A program made the translations under genes and the position numbers. This document shows positions 1 through 7,341 of a stretch of DNA of 11,608 nucleotides, in pieces. Position 1 is the first letter of the stretch; every line of letters begins with the position of its first letter. The notes below the pieces were generated by a model. It had not been told where the DNA came from. It ran no database searches and worked only from the letters and a program-made list of their open reading frames with translations. The DNA is taken from assembly GCA_934662525.1 (NCBI GenBank), contig CAKUKJ010000037.1:1-11608 (forward strand), in the 5' to 3' direction. The stretch comes from an uncultured Coriobacteriales bacterium (GTDB lineage Bacteria > Actinomycetota > Coriobacteriia > Coriobacteriales > UMGS124).

Positions 1-1479
1 GTCATGAACTTGTCGAAAATGAACGGCTACCTGGGCATGCGCCAATCCGACGACGGGCGGGGCGGCACGAGGCTCTTCATACGCGTGCAGCCCGGCCTCG
101 TCCTGTCGCAGCTGCGCAGCGACCTGACTGACAAGAACGTGCCCTGCGCGGGCTTCTCCGCAGAGTCGATGCAGGCATGGCGGGCCTTCCAAGAGGGACC
201 TGCCGTCTTCTTCCCCACCGACCCCACCGAGGTCTCGGCCACGATCGGCGGCATGGTGGCCTGCAACGCCAGCGGCGCGCGGTCGTATCGCTACGGGGCC
301 GTACGCCCCCACGTGAGCGCCCTGCGCATCGTGCTCGCCGACGGGCAGACCCTCTCGCTCGCCCGCGGCCAGGTGAAGGAGCGAGACGGGCTCCTGCGCC
401 TCGCGACGGAGGAGGGTGCCCGCATCGACGTCCCCGTGCCGGGTTATGCAATGCCCCACGTCAAAAACGCCTCGGGCTATTACGCGGCCCCCGGCATGGA
501 CGCGGTGGACCTGTTCGTGGGAAGCGACGGCACACTCGGCGTCATCTGCGAGATCGAGCTCGAGCTGCTTGCAAGCCCCGCCGTGACGTGGGGCGTGAGC
601 TGCTTCTTTGAGACCGAGGAGCAAGCCGTCGACTTCACGTGCGCCACACGGGAGCACGTCACGTGCGCAAGCGCCGTGGAGTTCTTCGACGAGGCGGCCC
701 TGGCGATTCTGGCCCATCAGCGCACGGACTCCCAGGCGTTTGCGGCGCTGCCCGCCACGCCCGAGGGGGCGCACTGCTGCGTGTTCGTCGAACTGGTCTG
801 CCAAAGCGAGGAGCGGGCCTACGAGGAGCTCTGGCAGCTCGGCGAGCTTATGGGCGGCGTGGGGGCCGACGAGGGCCAAACATGGGTGGCGCGCACCGAC
901 ATCGACCGCGAGACGCAGAGGTTCTTCCGCCACGCGGTTCCCGAGAGCGTCAACATGCTCATCGACGAGCGCCGCAAGGCCGACCCCACCATCACGAAAC
1001 TCGGCAGCGACATGTCGGTGCCCGACGCATGCCTGAAGCAGGTCATGCGGATGTACCGCACGACCCTGGCGCAGGAGGGCCTGGAGAGCGCCGTGTGGGG
1101 CCACATCGGCAACAACCACCTGCATGTGAACGTGCTGCCACGCGACGCCGCCGACTACGCGCGCGGCAAGGAGCTCTTCAAGCGCTGGGCGGCCGAGGTC
1201 ACGCGCATGGGCGGCGCGGTGTCCGCCGAGCACGGCGTGGGCAAGCTCAAGCGCGACTTCCTCGAGGTCATGTACGGCGACGAGGCCCTGCGCGCCATGG
1301 CGCGCGCCAAGGTCGCCCTCGACGCACGGGGCATCCTCGGGCGCGGCAACCTCTTCAGCAAAGACATCCTGGAGCAGGAGATTGCGCGCGTGCATGGGGA
1401 GGGCGCCGCGCAACCGCCCCAAAGCGCAGGCGACGGGGCCGCAGGCGAGCCAGCCGTCAAGCCCGAAAGGCAGGCATAG
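1..1479 (+). CDS. FAD-linked 2-hydroxyacid dehydrogenase (LctD/GlcD family), 5'-truncated by the window edge
   Basis: This is a flavin dehydrogenase of the FAD-linked oxidase family (PCMH-type FAD domain plus FAD-oxidase C domain). It probably oxidises lactate or a related 2-hydroxyacid and passes electrons to the adjacent ETF. The reading frame is open to base 1. The first visible residues (V-M-N-L-S-K-M) match the middle of the FAD-binding domain, so the Met at 4 is probably internal and the true start lies upstream. Counting from that Met, the IGG...NASG FAD-domain segment is near residues 81-90 and GSDGTLGV is at 173-180. The catalytic/metal-type motif WGHIGNNHLHVN has His367, His372 and His374, and EHGVG is at 409-413. 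The C-terminus ends in an extra Ala/Pro/Gly-rich tail (about residues 463-491). etfB starts 3 nt after the stop. The family is secure. Lactate as substrate is inferred from the ferredoxin-ETF neighbours; glycolate or another hydroxyacid is possible. Confidence 0.88.
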   Translation, partial: VMNLSKMNGYLGMRQSDDGRGGTRLFIRVQPGLVLSQLRSDLTDKNVPCAGFSAESMQAWRAFQEGPAVFFPTDPTEVSATIGGMVACNASGARSYRYGAVRPHVSALRIVLADGQTLSLARGQVKERDGLLRLATEEGARIDVPVPGYAMPHVKNASGYYAAPGMDAVDLFVGSDGTLGVICEIELELLASPAVTWGVSCFFETEEQAVDFTCATREHVTCASAVEFFDEAALAILAHQRTDSQAFAALPATPEGAHCCVFVELVCQSEERAYEELWQLGELMGGVGADEGQTWVARTDIDRETQRFFRHAVPESVNMLIDERRKADPTITKLGSDMSVPDACLKQVMRMYRTTLAQEGLESAVWGHIGNNHLHVNVLPRDAADYARGKELFKRWAAEVTRMGGAVSAEHGVGKLKRDFLEVMYGDEALRAMARAKVALDARGILGRGNLFSKDILEQEIARVHGEGAAQPPQSAGDGAAGEPAVKPERQA

Positions 1480-1482
1480 GCG

Positions 1483-2277
1483 ATGAACAGCGTCGTTTGC
1501 ATCAAGGCGGTTCCCTCCACCACCGAAGTGAAGATGGATCCCGTGACCAACACGCTCGTGCGCGACGGGAGGCAGAGCGTCGTCAACCCCTTCGACCAGT
1601 CGGCGCTCGAGGTGGCCGTGAGGTTGAAGGAGAGGCACGGCGGCGAGGTCTGCGCGCTGTCCATGGGCATCCCCGACACCGAGCGGCTTCTGCGCGACTG
1701 CCTGGCACGCGGGGCAGATAGAGGCCTTTTGTTGTCGGACCGCGCCTTCGCGGGGGCCGACACGCTCGCGACCTCGTATTCCCTGTCATGCGGCCTTGAG
1801 GCGCTTGCGCGGCAGGGTTGGCATACCGACCTGGTGGTGTGCGGCAAGATGGCCGTTGACGGCGACACCGCACAGATCGGCCCCGAGCTCGCAAGCGTGC
1901 TGGGCGTGCCGTGCGTGACCGACGTGTGCGAGATCGTGCGCAGCGACGAGCAGGAGCTTGTGCTGCGACGCGCGACCGACTCCGGAGAGGCGGTGGTGCG
2001 CGTGGGGTTGCCGTGCGTCATCACCGTGGCCAAGGACGTCTGCACGCCCCGCATGCCGAGCATCGCGGGCGTGCGCTGGGGCGCGGAAGGCCCCGTCGAG
2101 GTGAGGGGCGCGGCCGCCGTGGGGGCCGACCCCGCACGCATAGGCCTTGCGGGCTCGCCCACCCAGGTCGTGCGTTCGTTCACGCCGAGCAAGTCGACGG
2201 GATGCGTCCCCATCGAGGGCGCGGCCGCCGAGCAGGCGGGCAAGCTTGTCGAGCTATTTGAGGAGATGGGACTGTGA
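1483..2277 (+). CDS. etfB: Electron transfer flavoprotein beta subunit, bifurcating type
   Basis: This is the EtfB/FixA subunit (264 residues, normal family length). It pairs with EtfA and should bind the NAD(H)-facing FAD that splits or merges electron pairs. The N-terminus has the family pattern VCIKAVPSTTEVKMD, followed by a conserved NP-D--ALE segment. The flavin-binding loop G-K-M-A-V-D-G-D-T-A-Q-I-G-P has DGDTAQ at residues 126-131. This DGDTAQ form is typical of bifurcating/confurcating ETFs; mitochondrial-type ETFs use a different loop and bind AMP. The start is supported by AGGCAGG at 1468-1474, 8 nt before the ATG and lying inside the end of the upstream dehydrogenase gene. The stop overlaps the GTG start of etfA (GTGA), which indicates translational coupling. 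The family is certain. The bifurcating role is an inference from the loop and from the ferredoxin domain on its partner. Confidence 0.95.
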   Translation: MNSVVCIKAVPSTTEVKMDPVTNTLVRDGRQSVVNPFDQSALEVAVRLKERHGGEVCALSMGIPDTERLLRDCLARGADRGLLLSDRAFAGADTLATSYSLSCGLEALARQGWHTDLVVCGKMAVDGDTAQIGPELASVLGVPCVTDVCEIVRSDEQELVLRRATDSGEAVVRVGLPCVITVAKDVCTPRMPSIAGVRWGAEGPVEVRGAAAVGADPARIGLAGSPTQVVRSFTPSKSTGCVPIEGAAAEQAGKLVELFEEMGL

Positions 2278-3470
2278 CGGGACTCTCGATTGACGCCCAG
2301 GCCTGCCGGGGCTGCGGCAGGTGCGTGCGGACATGCGCCGCAGGGGCCCTGCGAATGGAAGGCAGGCTCGCCCAGGCAACCGAGGCATGCGTGCTGTGCG
2401 GCATGTGCGTGGACGTCTGCCCCTTCGGCGCCATCGAGATTGTGCGGGAGGCGTCGCCCGCCAGCGCCGATGCGCACGATTGCACGGGTGTCTGGGTGTT
2501 TGCCCAGGTACAGGGCGGCACCGTGCTGCCCGTCGCCTTCGAGCTCGTAGGCGCTGCCCGCAAGCTGGCCGACGCGCTTGGCTGCAAGGTCGTGGCCGTG
2601 CTGGGAACGGAGCCGCAGACCGAGCCGGTCGAAAGCCAGCCCGCCGCGCTCGTGCAGGCAGGCGCCGACCGCGTGCTGCTCGCCTGCGACCCGCGCCTGC
2701 AAGAAGGCGCCACAGATCCCTATGCCTCCTGGCTCGTCAGCCTCATTGAGCAGCGCAAGCCGGAGATCTTCCTGTTCGGGGCCACCGTCTTCGGGCGCGA
2801 GCTCGCCCCGTGCGTGGCGGCGCAGGTGCGCTGCGGCCTCACGGCCGACTGCACCGAACTCGCGATCGACCGTGAGACGCGCCTGCTGCATCAGACGCGC
2901 CCCACGTTCGGCGGCAACCTCATGGCCACCATCATGTGCCCCGACGCGCGCCCTCAGATGGCCACCGTGCGCCCCGGCGTGCTGACCGCACCCTCGCTCG
3001 ACCCCACACGCTCGGGCGAGGTCGAAACCGTGCGGGTGCCCGAAGGCGCGACCTCACGCATCGAGGTTCTGGAACGCATCCCCGCGCAAGACGACGACTC
3101 CGTGGCAGACGCCGAGACGCTCGTCATCGTGGGCCGGGGCATCGGGGCCAAGAAGAACCTCGCGCTTGCGCGCAGGCTCGCCGAGCTTTTGGGGGCAAAG
3201 CTGGGCTGCACCCGCCCGCTCGTGGAGCAGGGCTGGCTCGAATATCCCCACCAGGTTGGCCAAACCGGCGTCTCCGTCTCACCAAAACTGCTAGTCAGCG
3301 TGGGCGTTTCGGGTGCCATCCAACATCTGGCCGGCATCGGCGGGGCCGAGTGCGTCGTCGCCGTCAACTCCGATCCCGAGGCCCCCATCTTCGGGCGTGC
3401 ATCCTACAGCGTGGTGGGAGACTGCGTCGAGGTGCTCAGGCAGCTCGTAGCGCAGCTCGAAAGGCGCTGA
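2274..3470 (+). CDS. etfA: Electron transfer flavoprotein alpha subunit with N-terminal 2x[4Fe-4S] ferredoxin domain
   Basis: This EtfA/FixB subunit (398 residues) is longer than plain EtfA because of an N-terminal ferredoxin domain. Two cluster motifs are visible: C11-C14-C17-C21 and C39-C42-C45-C49, the second with the usual following Pro. The ETF N-terminal domain begins near residue 70. The C-terminal FAD domain has Arg314 in GCTRP, QVGQTG at 327-332 and SGAIQH ending at His351, followed by DPEAPIF. These are the residues that surround the shuttle FAD in characterised ETFs. The usual GASR is GCTR here, and the usual ADYGIVGD is ASYSVVGD. The GTG start is supported by AGGAG at 2261-2265, 8 nt upstream, and by the 4-nt overlap with etfB. 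The ferredoxin domain is the likely entry point for electrons from reduced ferredoxin. With the upstream dehydrogenase it forms an Ldh-EtfAB-like set. A strong terminator follows. Confidence 0.95.
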   Translation: MTGLSIDAQACRGCGRCVRTCAAGALRMEGRLAQATEACVLCGMCVDVCPFGAIEIVREASPASADAHDCTGVWVFAQVQGGTVLPVAFELVGAARKLADALGCKVVAVLGTEPQTEPVESQPAALVQAGADRVLLACDPRLQEGATDPYASWLVSLIEQRKPEIFLFGATVFGRELAPCVAAQVRCGLTADCTELAIDRETRLLHQTRPTFGGNLMATIMCPDARPQMATVRPGVLTAPSLDPTRSGEVETVRVPEGATSRIEVLERIPAQDDDSVADAETLVIVGRGIGAKKNLALARRLAELLGAKLGCTRPLVEQGWLEYPHQVGQTGVSVSPKLLVSVGVSGAIQHLAGIGGAECVVAVNSDPEAPIFGRASYSVVGDCVEVLRQLVAQLERR

Positions 3471-3500
3471 CCGGGCACGTCCGCACCCAAACGACCCCGT

Positions 3501-3554
3501 AGGACGAGCAGGGCCGCCGTACAGGCCGGCGGCCTTGCTCGTCCTAACTTTTTT
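3501..3554 (+). terminator. Strong intrinsic terminator after etfA
   Basis: A 19-bp stem pairs 3501-3519 with 3527-3545. It is perfect apart from one G-U pair, has a 7-nt loop (TACAGGC), and is followed after AAC by six T residues at 3549-3554. It lies 30 nt after the etfA stop and should end the dehydrogenase-etfB-etfA transcript. Read from the minus strand it has no adjacent T run, so it works in the plus direction only. Confidence 0.95.
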
Positions 3555-3578
3555 ACGCCGCAGCATGGGAGGTCCATG

Positions 3579-3617
3579 TCTTTGTTTGCTATGCTTTGGA
3601 ATTAGTTATAGCTTACC
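3579..3617 (+). promoter_or_regulatory. Possible promoter region for the fused ABC transporter
   Basis: This short AT-rich stretch is the only AT-rich DNA between the etfA terminator and the ABC gene, and the terminator implies that a new promoter is needed. Candidate elements are TTGTTT or TTTGCT near 3582-3590 and TATAGC at 3607-3612. The matches to sigma-70 consensus and the spacing (16-19 nt) are only fair. The location is more convincing than the individual boxes. Confidence 0.3.
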
Positions 3618-3650
3618 CTGACATCTTCCTGTACCGCAAAGGATGGCCCC

Positions 3651-6600
3651 ATGTTTGACAAACGCCTGCTCACCATGGTTCCCGGTGCCATGCGCCACAT
3701 CGTCGCCGACGTCGCCCTGCAGTGGGTCGCGTTGCTGGCAAACGTCGTGCTGTTCGTATCCGTGGGCGGCCTCTTACAGGAGCTGCTCGAAGGCGGCGCC
3801 ACCTCGGCAAGCCTCGCCTTCACCGTCCTCGTCGCGCTCGCATGCGTCGCGGTACGCCTTGCCTGCCAGGCGGAGGCGCAAAAGCAGGGCCTTGCGGCAG
3901 CGGCGCTGGCCAAGCGGAGCGTCCGTGCGCTCGTGTATGACAAGCTCGTGCGGCTGGGGCCGAGCTACCGCGAGACCGTCGCCACAAGCGAGGCCACCCA
4001 GCTCTGCGTGGAGGGCGTCGAGCAGCTTGAGGCGTACTTCGGCAGCTATCTTCCCCAACTCTTCTACTCGCTCATTGCCTCCATCACGCTTTTCGGCTGC
4101 TTGGCGCCCCTGTGCACCCCGGCGGCCATCGTGCTTCTGTGCTGCGTGCCGCTCATCCCCATCTCCATCGTCGCGATCATGAAGATAGCCAAGCGCGTCA
4201 TGGGAAACTACTGGCATTCCTACACCGACCTGGGCGCGATGTTTTTGGAAAGCATCCAAGGCCTCACCACCCTCAAGGTCTTCGGTGCCGACGGGCGACG
4301 CCACAAGGCGATGAACGATGCGGCCGAGGGGTTCCGCAAGGCGACGATGCGCCTGCTCACCATGCAGCTGAACTCCGTGGTCGTCATGGACATCTTCGCG
4401 TTTGCCGGGGCCGCCGCAGGCATCGTCGTCATGCTGGGCGCCTACGGAGCCGGCGAGGTGAGCTTTGCCGGGGCGTTCGCGTTCGTCTTTTTGGCGGCGG
4501 ACTTCTTCATCCCCCTGCGCACGCTGGGGTCGTTCTTCCACACGGCAACGGGAGGCATGGCGGCGGCCGAGCGCATGTACCGCATCCTGGACGCCCCCGA
4601 GCCCGCCTGCGGCACCCGCATCGTGGCAGGAGACCGTGTCAGCCTTGCCTGCAGGGACGTGGGCTACTCCTACGACGGATGCCGCCAGGTGCTGCACGAC
4701 GTGGATTTTGCAGCCGAGGGCGGCAGCTTCGTGGGTGTGACGGGCGCAAGCGGGTCGGGCAAGTCAACGCTTGCCGGCATCCTCACGGGGGCAAACCGCT
4801 CCTACACGGGCACCGCGCTCGTCGGCGGCATCGACCTGCGCGAGATTTCAGCCGCGAGCCTGCGCCAAACGGTGACCTACGTGGGCTTCCGCAGCTTTCT
4901 GTTTGCTGGCACGATCCGCTCAAACCTGCTGCTGGCGCGGCCTCAGGCAACCGACGAGGAGCTCTGGGGTGCCCTTTCGCGCTGCCGCATCGACGGCTTC
5001 ATAAGGGCAAACGGCGGCCTCGACGCACCCGTGTCCGCCGAGGGCAAGAACCTCTCGGGCGGCCAGCGCCAGCGCCTCGCCATGGCCCGCGCGCTGCTGC
5101 ACGACACGCCGGTCTACATCTTCGACGAGGCGACCTCCAACATCGACGCCGACAGCGAGGCCGCCATCATCGGCACCATCAAGGAGCTGGCGCGCACAAA
5201 GACCGTCGTCATGGTTTCGCACCGCCTGGCCGCGCTTCGCGACTGCGACGAGATCTACGTCTTCGAGGCGGGGCGCGTCGTGGAGCAGGGAACGCACGCG
5301 AGCCTCGCGGCGCGCGGCGGCGCTTATGCACGGCTTTGGGCGAGCCAGGCGGCGCTTGAGGATTTCGCGAGCGAGGCGGGGGCGGCCGCCGGTACCCAGG
5401 AGAAAGACGGCACAGCGAGTGCCGCCGACGCCGCCGGCCGCATGGAAACCAGCGACGCCGCCCGAGACACGGGGACAAAGCGCGGAAAAGTACGCGTCAT
5501 GCTCGAGCTCGTCAAGCTCACACGCCCCCTGCTACCCGTGCTCGCATGCGCCGTCGTGTTGGGGGTCCTGGGCTTCTTGGCCGCCATCGGCATCACGGTG
5601 TTGGCGGCGTCGGCCCTGCTCGACCTTGAGGGACAGGCATGCTGGGTGGCCACGGGCATCGCGGGGGCGGCGGCCGTCGCCTGCGGCGTAGCTCGCGGGC
5701 CCCTGCGCTACGCCGAGCAGCTGTGCAACCATTACATGGCTTTCAAGGTGCTGGCGCTTGTGCGCGACAAGGTCTTCGCCGCCATGCGCCGCCTCGCGCC
5801 CGCCAAGCTCGAGGGCAAGGACAAAGGCGACCTTGTGAGCCTCGTGACCTCCGACGTCGAGCTGCTCGAGGTCTTCTACGCCCACACGCTCTCCCCCGCC
5901 GCCATCGCCCTCATCGTGAGCTTCGTCATGCTCGGCTTCATCGGCGGGCAGGCGCCCCAGCTCGTGCCGTTCGCCGCATGCGCGTTCTTCTGCGTGGGTG
6001 TCATCGTGCCGTGGTGCTCGTCGCGCTATACGGCCGACTCGGGCCTGGCCGTGCGCGGCAAGGTGGGGCAGATGAACTCGTTTGTGCTTGACTCGCTGCG
6101 CGGTCTGCCCGAAACGCTCCAGTACGGAGGCCAGGAGCAGCGCGCACGCGAGCTCGACGAGCGCATGGCCGACCTCGCCGCCTCCGAGCACAGGCTCAAA
6201 GGTCGCGGGGCAAACGCGCTTGCCGCATCGGGTGCCGTCGTCTTGCTCCTTGACATCGCGATGGTCGGGCTGGCCTGCGCCCTCGTCGTGCAAGGTCAGC
6301 TCGATTTCGGGCACGCGGTGCTGGCCGCCTCCGCCTTCATGGCGTCGTTTGGGCCGCTGCTTGCCGTGGCCGCCCTGGGCAGCAACCTCCAGCAGACCCT
6401 GGCCGCCGGTTCACGCGTGCTCGACCTGCTCGAGGAGATGCCCCAGACTCCCGAGGTCACCGACGGCATCGAGCTAGGAGCCTTTGAGGGCACGGCCATG
6501 CACAAGGTCGACTTCGCCTACAGGGGCCGGGCCGTGCTCTCAAACGTGGAACTCGCCGTGCAGCCGGGACGCATCGCGCGCATCGCAGGGCCCAGCGGCG

Positions 6601-7133
6601 CAGGCAAATCCACCCTGCTCAAGCTCCTCATGCGCTTCTGGGACCCGCAGCACGGCGTCGTGGACATCTCCGGGCACGACCTGCGGCGCGTCAACACGCA
6701 AAGCCTGCGCTCCGAGCAGGGCTTCATGGAGCAGGACACGTTCCTCTTCGCCGCAACCATCCGCGAGAACCTCCTGGTTGCCAAGGCGGATGCAACAGAT
6801 GCCGAGCTCATGGCCGCGCTTGAGAAGGCAGCCTTGCGCGAGTTGGTGGAAAGGCTCCCCCAAGGCCTCGACACGCAGCTGGCCGAGCTGGGCGACTCCC
6901 TCTCGGGCGGCGAACGTCAGCGCCTGGGCCTTGCGCGCGTGTTCCTGCAAGACGCACCGTTGCTCCTGCTCGACGAGCCCACAAGCAACCTCGACGCGCT
7001 CTCCGAGGCCAGCGTCCTCAAGGCCCTGCAAGACAACCGCGCCGACAAGACGGTCGTCATCGTCACCCACCGCGCAAGCGTGGCGAGTATTGCCGACGAA
7101 GAGTACTCCGTAGAAAACGGCCGCCTGAGCTGA
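3651..7133 (+). CDS. Fused CydDC-type heterodimeric ABC exporter (TMD-NBD-TMD-NBD)
   Basis: This 1160-residue inner-membrane ABC exporter carries both half-transporters in one chain. Half 1 (about 1-570) is CydD-like: its transmembrane domain contains VEGVEQLEAYFGSYLPQ, TLKVFGA and FFIPLRTLGSFFH. NBD1 has Walker A G365-T373 (Lys371), LSGGQ 468-472, Walker B Asp492 with Glu493, and His524. A polar Ala-rich linker spans about 575-620. Half 2 is CydC-like (RYAEQLCNHY, TSDVELLEVFYAHTLSP). NBD2 has Walker A Lys986, Gln1028 in the Q-loop, LSGGE 1084-1088, Asp1108/Glu1109 and His1140. Both NBDs keep the catalytic Glu and His, but NBD1 has Phe413 where the Q-loop Gln is expected. The start has AAAGGA at 3638-3643, 7 nt upstream. 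E. coli CydDC exports cysteine and glutathione for cytochrome bd assembly. No cydAB is visible here, so thiol export is only a hypothesis; a peptide or other export role is possible. Confidence 0.9.
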   Translation: MFDKRLLTMVPGAMRHIVADVALQWVALLANVVLFVSVGGLLQELLEGGATSASLAFTVLVALACVAVRLACQAEAQKQGLAAAALAKRSVRALVYDKLVRLGPSYRETVATSEATQLCVEGVEQLEAYFGSYLPQLFYSLIASITLFGCLAPLCTPAAIVLLCCVPLIPISIVAIMKIAKRVMGNYWHSYTDLGAMFLESIQGLTTLKVFGADGRRHKAMNDAAEGFRKATMRLLTMQLNSVVVMDIFAFAGAAAGIVVMLGAYGAGEVSFAGAFAFVFLAADFFIPLRTLGSFFHTATGGMAAAERMYRILDAPEPACGTRIVAGDRVSLACRDVGYSYDGCRQVLHDVDFAAEGGSFVGVTGASGSGKSTLAGILTGANRSYTGTALVGGIDLREISAASLRQTVTYVGFRSFLFAGTIRSNLLLARPQATDEELWGALSRCRIDGFIRANGGLDAPVSAEGKNLSGGQRQRLAMARALLHDTPVYIFDEATSNIDADSEAAIIGTIKELARTKTVVMVSHRLAALRDCDEIYVFEAGRVVEQGTHASLAARGGAYARLWASQAALEDFASEAGAAAGTQEKDGTASAADAAGRMETSDAARDTGTKRGKVRVMLELVKLTRPLLPVLACAVVLGVLGFLAAIGITVLAASALLDLEGQACWVATGIAGAAAVACGVARGPLRYAEQLCNHYMAFKVLALVRDKVFAAMRRLAPAKLEGKDKGDLVSLVTSDVELLEVFYAHTLSPAAIALIVSFVMLGFIGGQAPQLVPFAACAFFCVGVIVPWCSSRYTADSGLAVRGKVGQMNSFVLDSLRGLPETLQYGGQEQRARELDERMADLAASEHRLKGRGANALAASGAVVLLLDIAMVGLACALVVQGQLDFGHAVLAASAFMASFGPLLAVAALGSNLQQTLAAGSRVLDLLEEMPQTPEVTDGIELGAFEGTAMHKVDFAYRGRAVLSNVELAVQPGRIARIAGPSGAGKSTLLKLLMRFWDPQHGVVDISGHDLRRVNTQSLRSEQGFMEQDTFLFAATIRENLLVAKADATDAELMAALEKAALRELVERLPQGLDTQLAELGDSLSGGERQRLGLARVFLQDAPLLLLDEPTSNLDALSEASVLKALQDNRADKTVVIVTHRASVASIADEEYSVENGRLS

Positions 7134-7138
7134 GTGTC

Positions 7139-7222
7139 GCGGGTTCTGATGCGCGGCGTTGCGCAGGACCTAGAGTACTCCAGTACACGTCGGCCCTGCG
7201 CGCCTTGCGCATCAGAACCCGC
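7139..7222. repeat. 84-nt long imperfect hairpin (inverted repeat) after the ABC gene
   Basis: The outer arms GCGGGTTCTGATGCGC (7139-7154) and its exact reverse complement (7207-7222) give 16 perfect pairs. The stem continues inward with GGC/GCC (7155-7157 with 7202-7204) and GCGCAGG/CCTGCGC (7161-7167 with 7195-7201), separated by small bulges, and then CC/GG. A small tip hairpin pairs GTACT (7175-7179) with AGTAC (7182-7186). It begins 5 nt after the ABC stop codon. Only CTTT follows the right arm, so it is a poor intrinsic terminator. It could be a REP/MITE-like palindromic unit or a 3'-end stabilising structure. The structure is certain; the role is not known. Confidence 0.85.
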
Positions 7223-7262
7223 GCTTTAACGGGTTGCGGAACCTCGTCCGCTGGGGTCGCTT

Positions 7263-7315
7263 ACAAAAAGGGCCGCCGCCCGGAGCTGCTTGTGCAGGCT
7301 CGGGGCGGCGGCCCT
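7263..7315 (-). terminator. Intrinsic terminator for the minus-strand genes
   Basis: On the minus strand a GC-rich stem is formed by 7269-7281 pairing with 7303-7315 (13 bp). It extends past one G-G mismatch by GAGC/GCTC and is followed by five T residues (plus-strand A run 7265-7269). It lies 26 nt downstream of the small membrane-protein gene. It probably ends that transcript and any read-through from purL. From the plus strand the T run is missing, so it is directional. Confidence 0.92.
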
Positions 7316-7341
7316 GTGCGTTCTCGTTTGGTGCGCAGGCC

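Noticed and set aside
639..1721. Plus-strand frame of 360 codons overlapping the dehydrogenase and etfB
   Set aside because: The product is very rich in Arg, Gly, Ala and His, as expected from a shifted high-GC frame, and it runs across two well-supported genes.
1155..2891. Long antisense reading frame of 578 codons opposite the dehydrogenase and ETF genes
   Set aside because: It is the mirror of strongly G/C-ending codons in the plus-strand genes. Its composition is low-complexity and there is no recognisable domain. The plus-strand proteins are clearly real.
3564..3578. Small inverted repeat CATGG-GAGGT-CCATG as a possible operator
   Set aside because: Five-base arms are expected by chance at this scale, and it lies upstream of the best promoter candidate with no second copy seen.
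3576..3605. Possible 9-codon leader peptide (M-S-L-F-A-M-L-W-N) before the ABC gene
   Set aside because: The GGGAGG upstream leaves only 3 nt before the ATG, which is too close for normal initiation, and no terminator/antiterminator pair follows.
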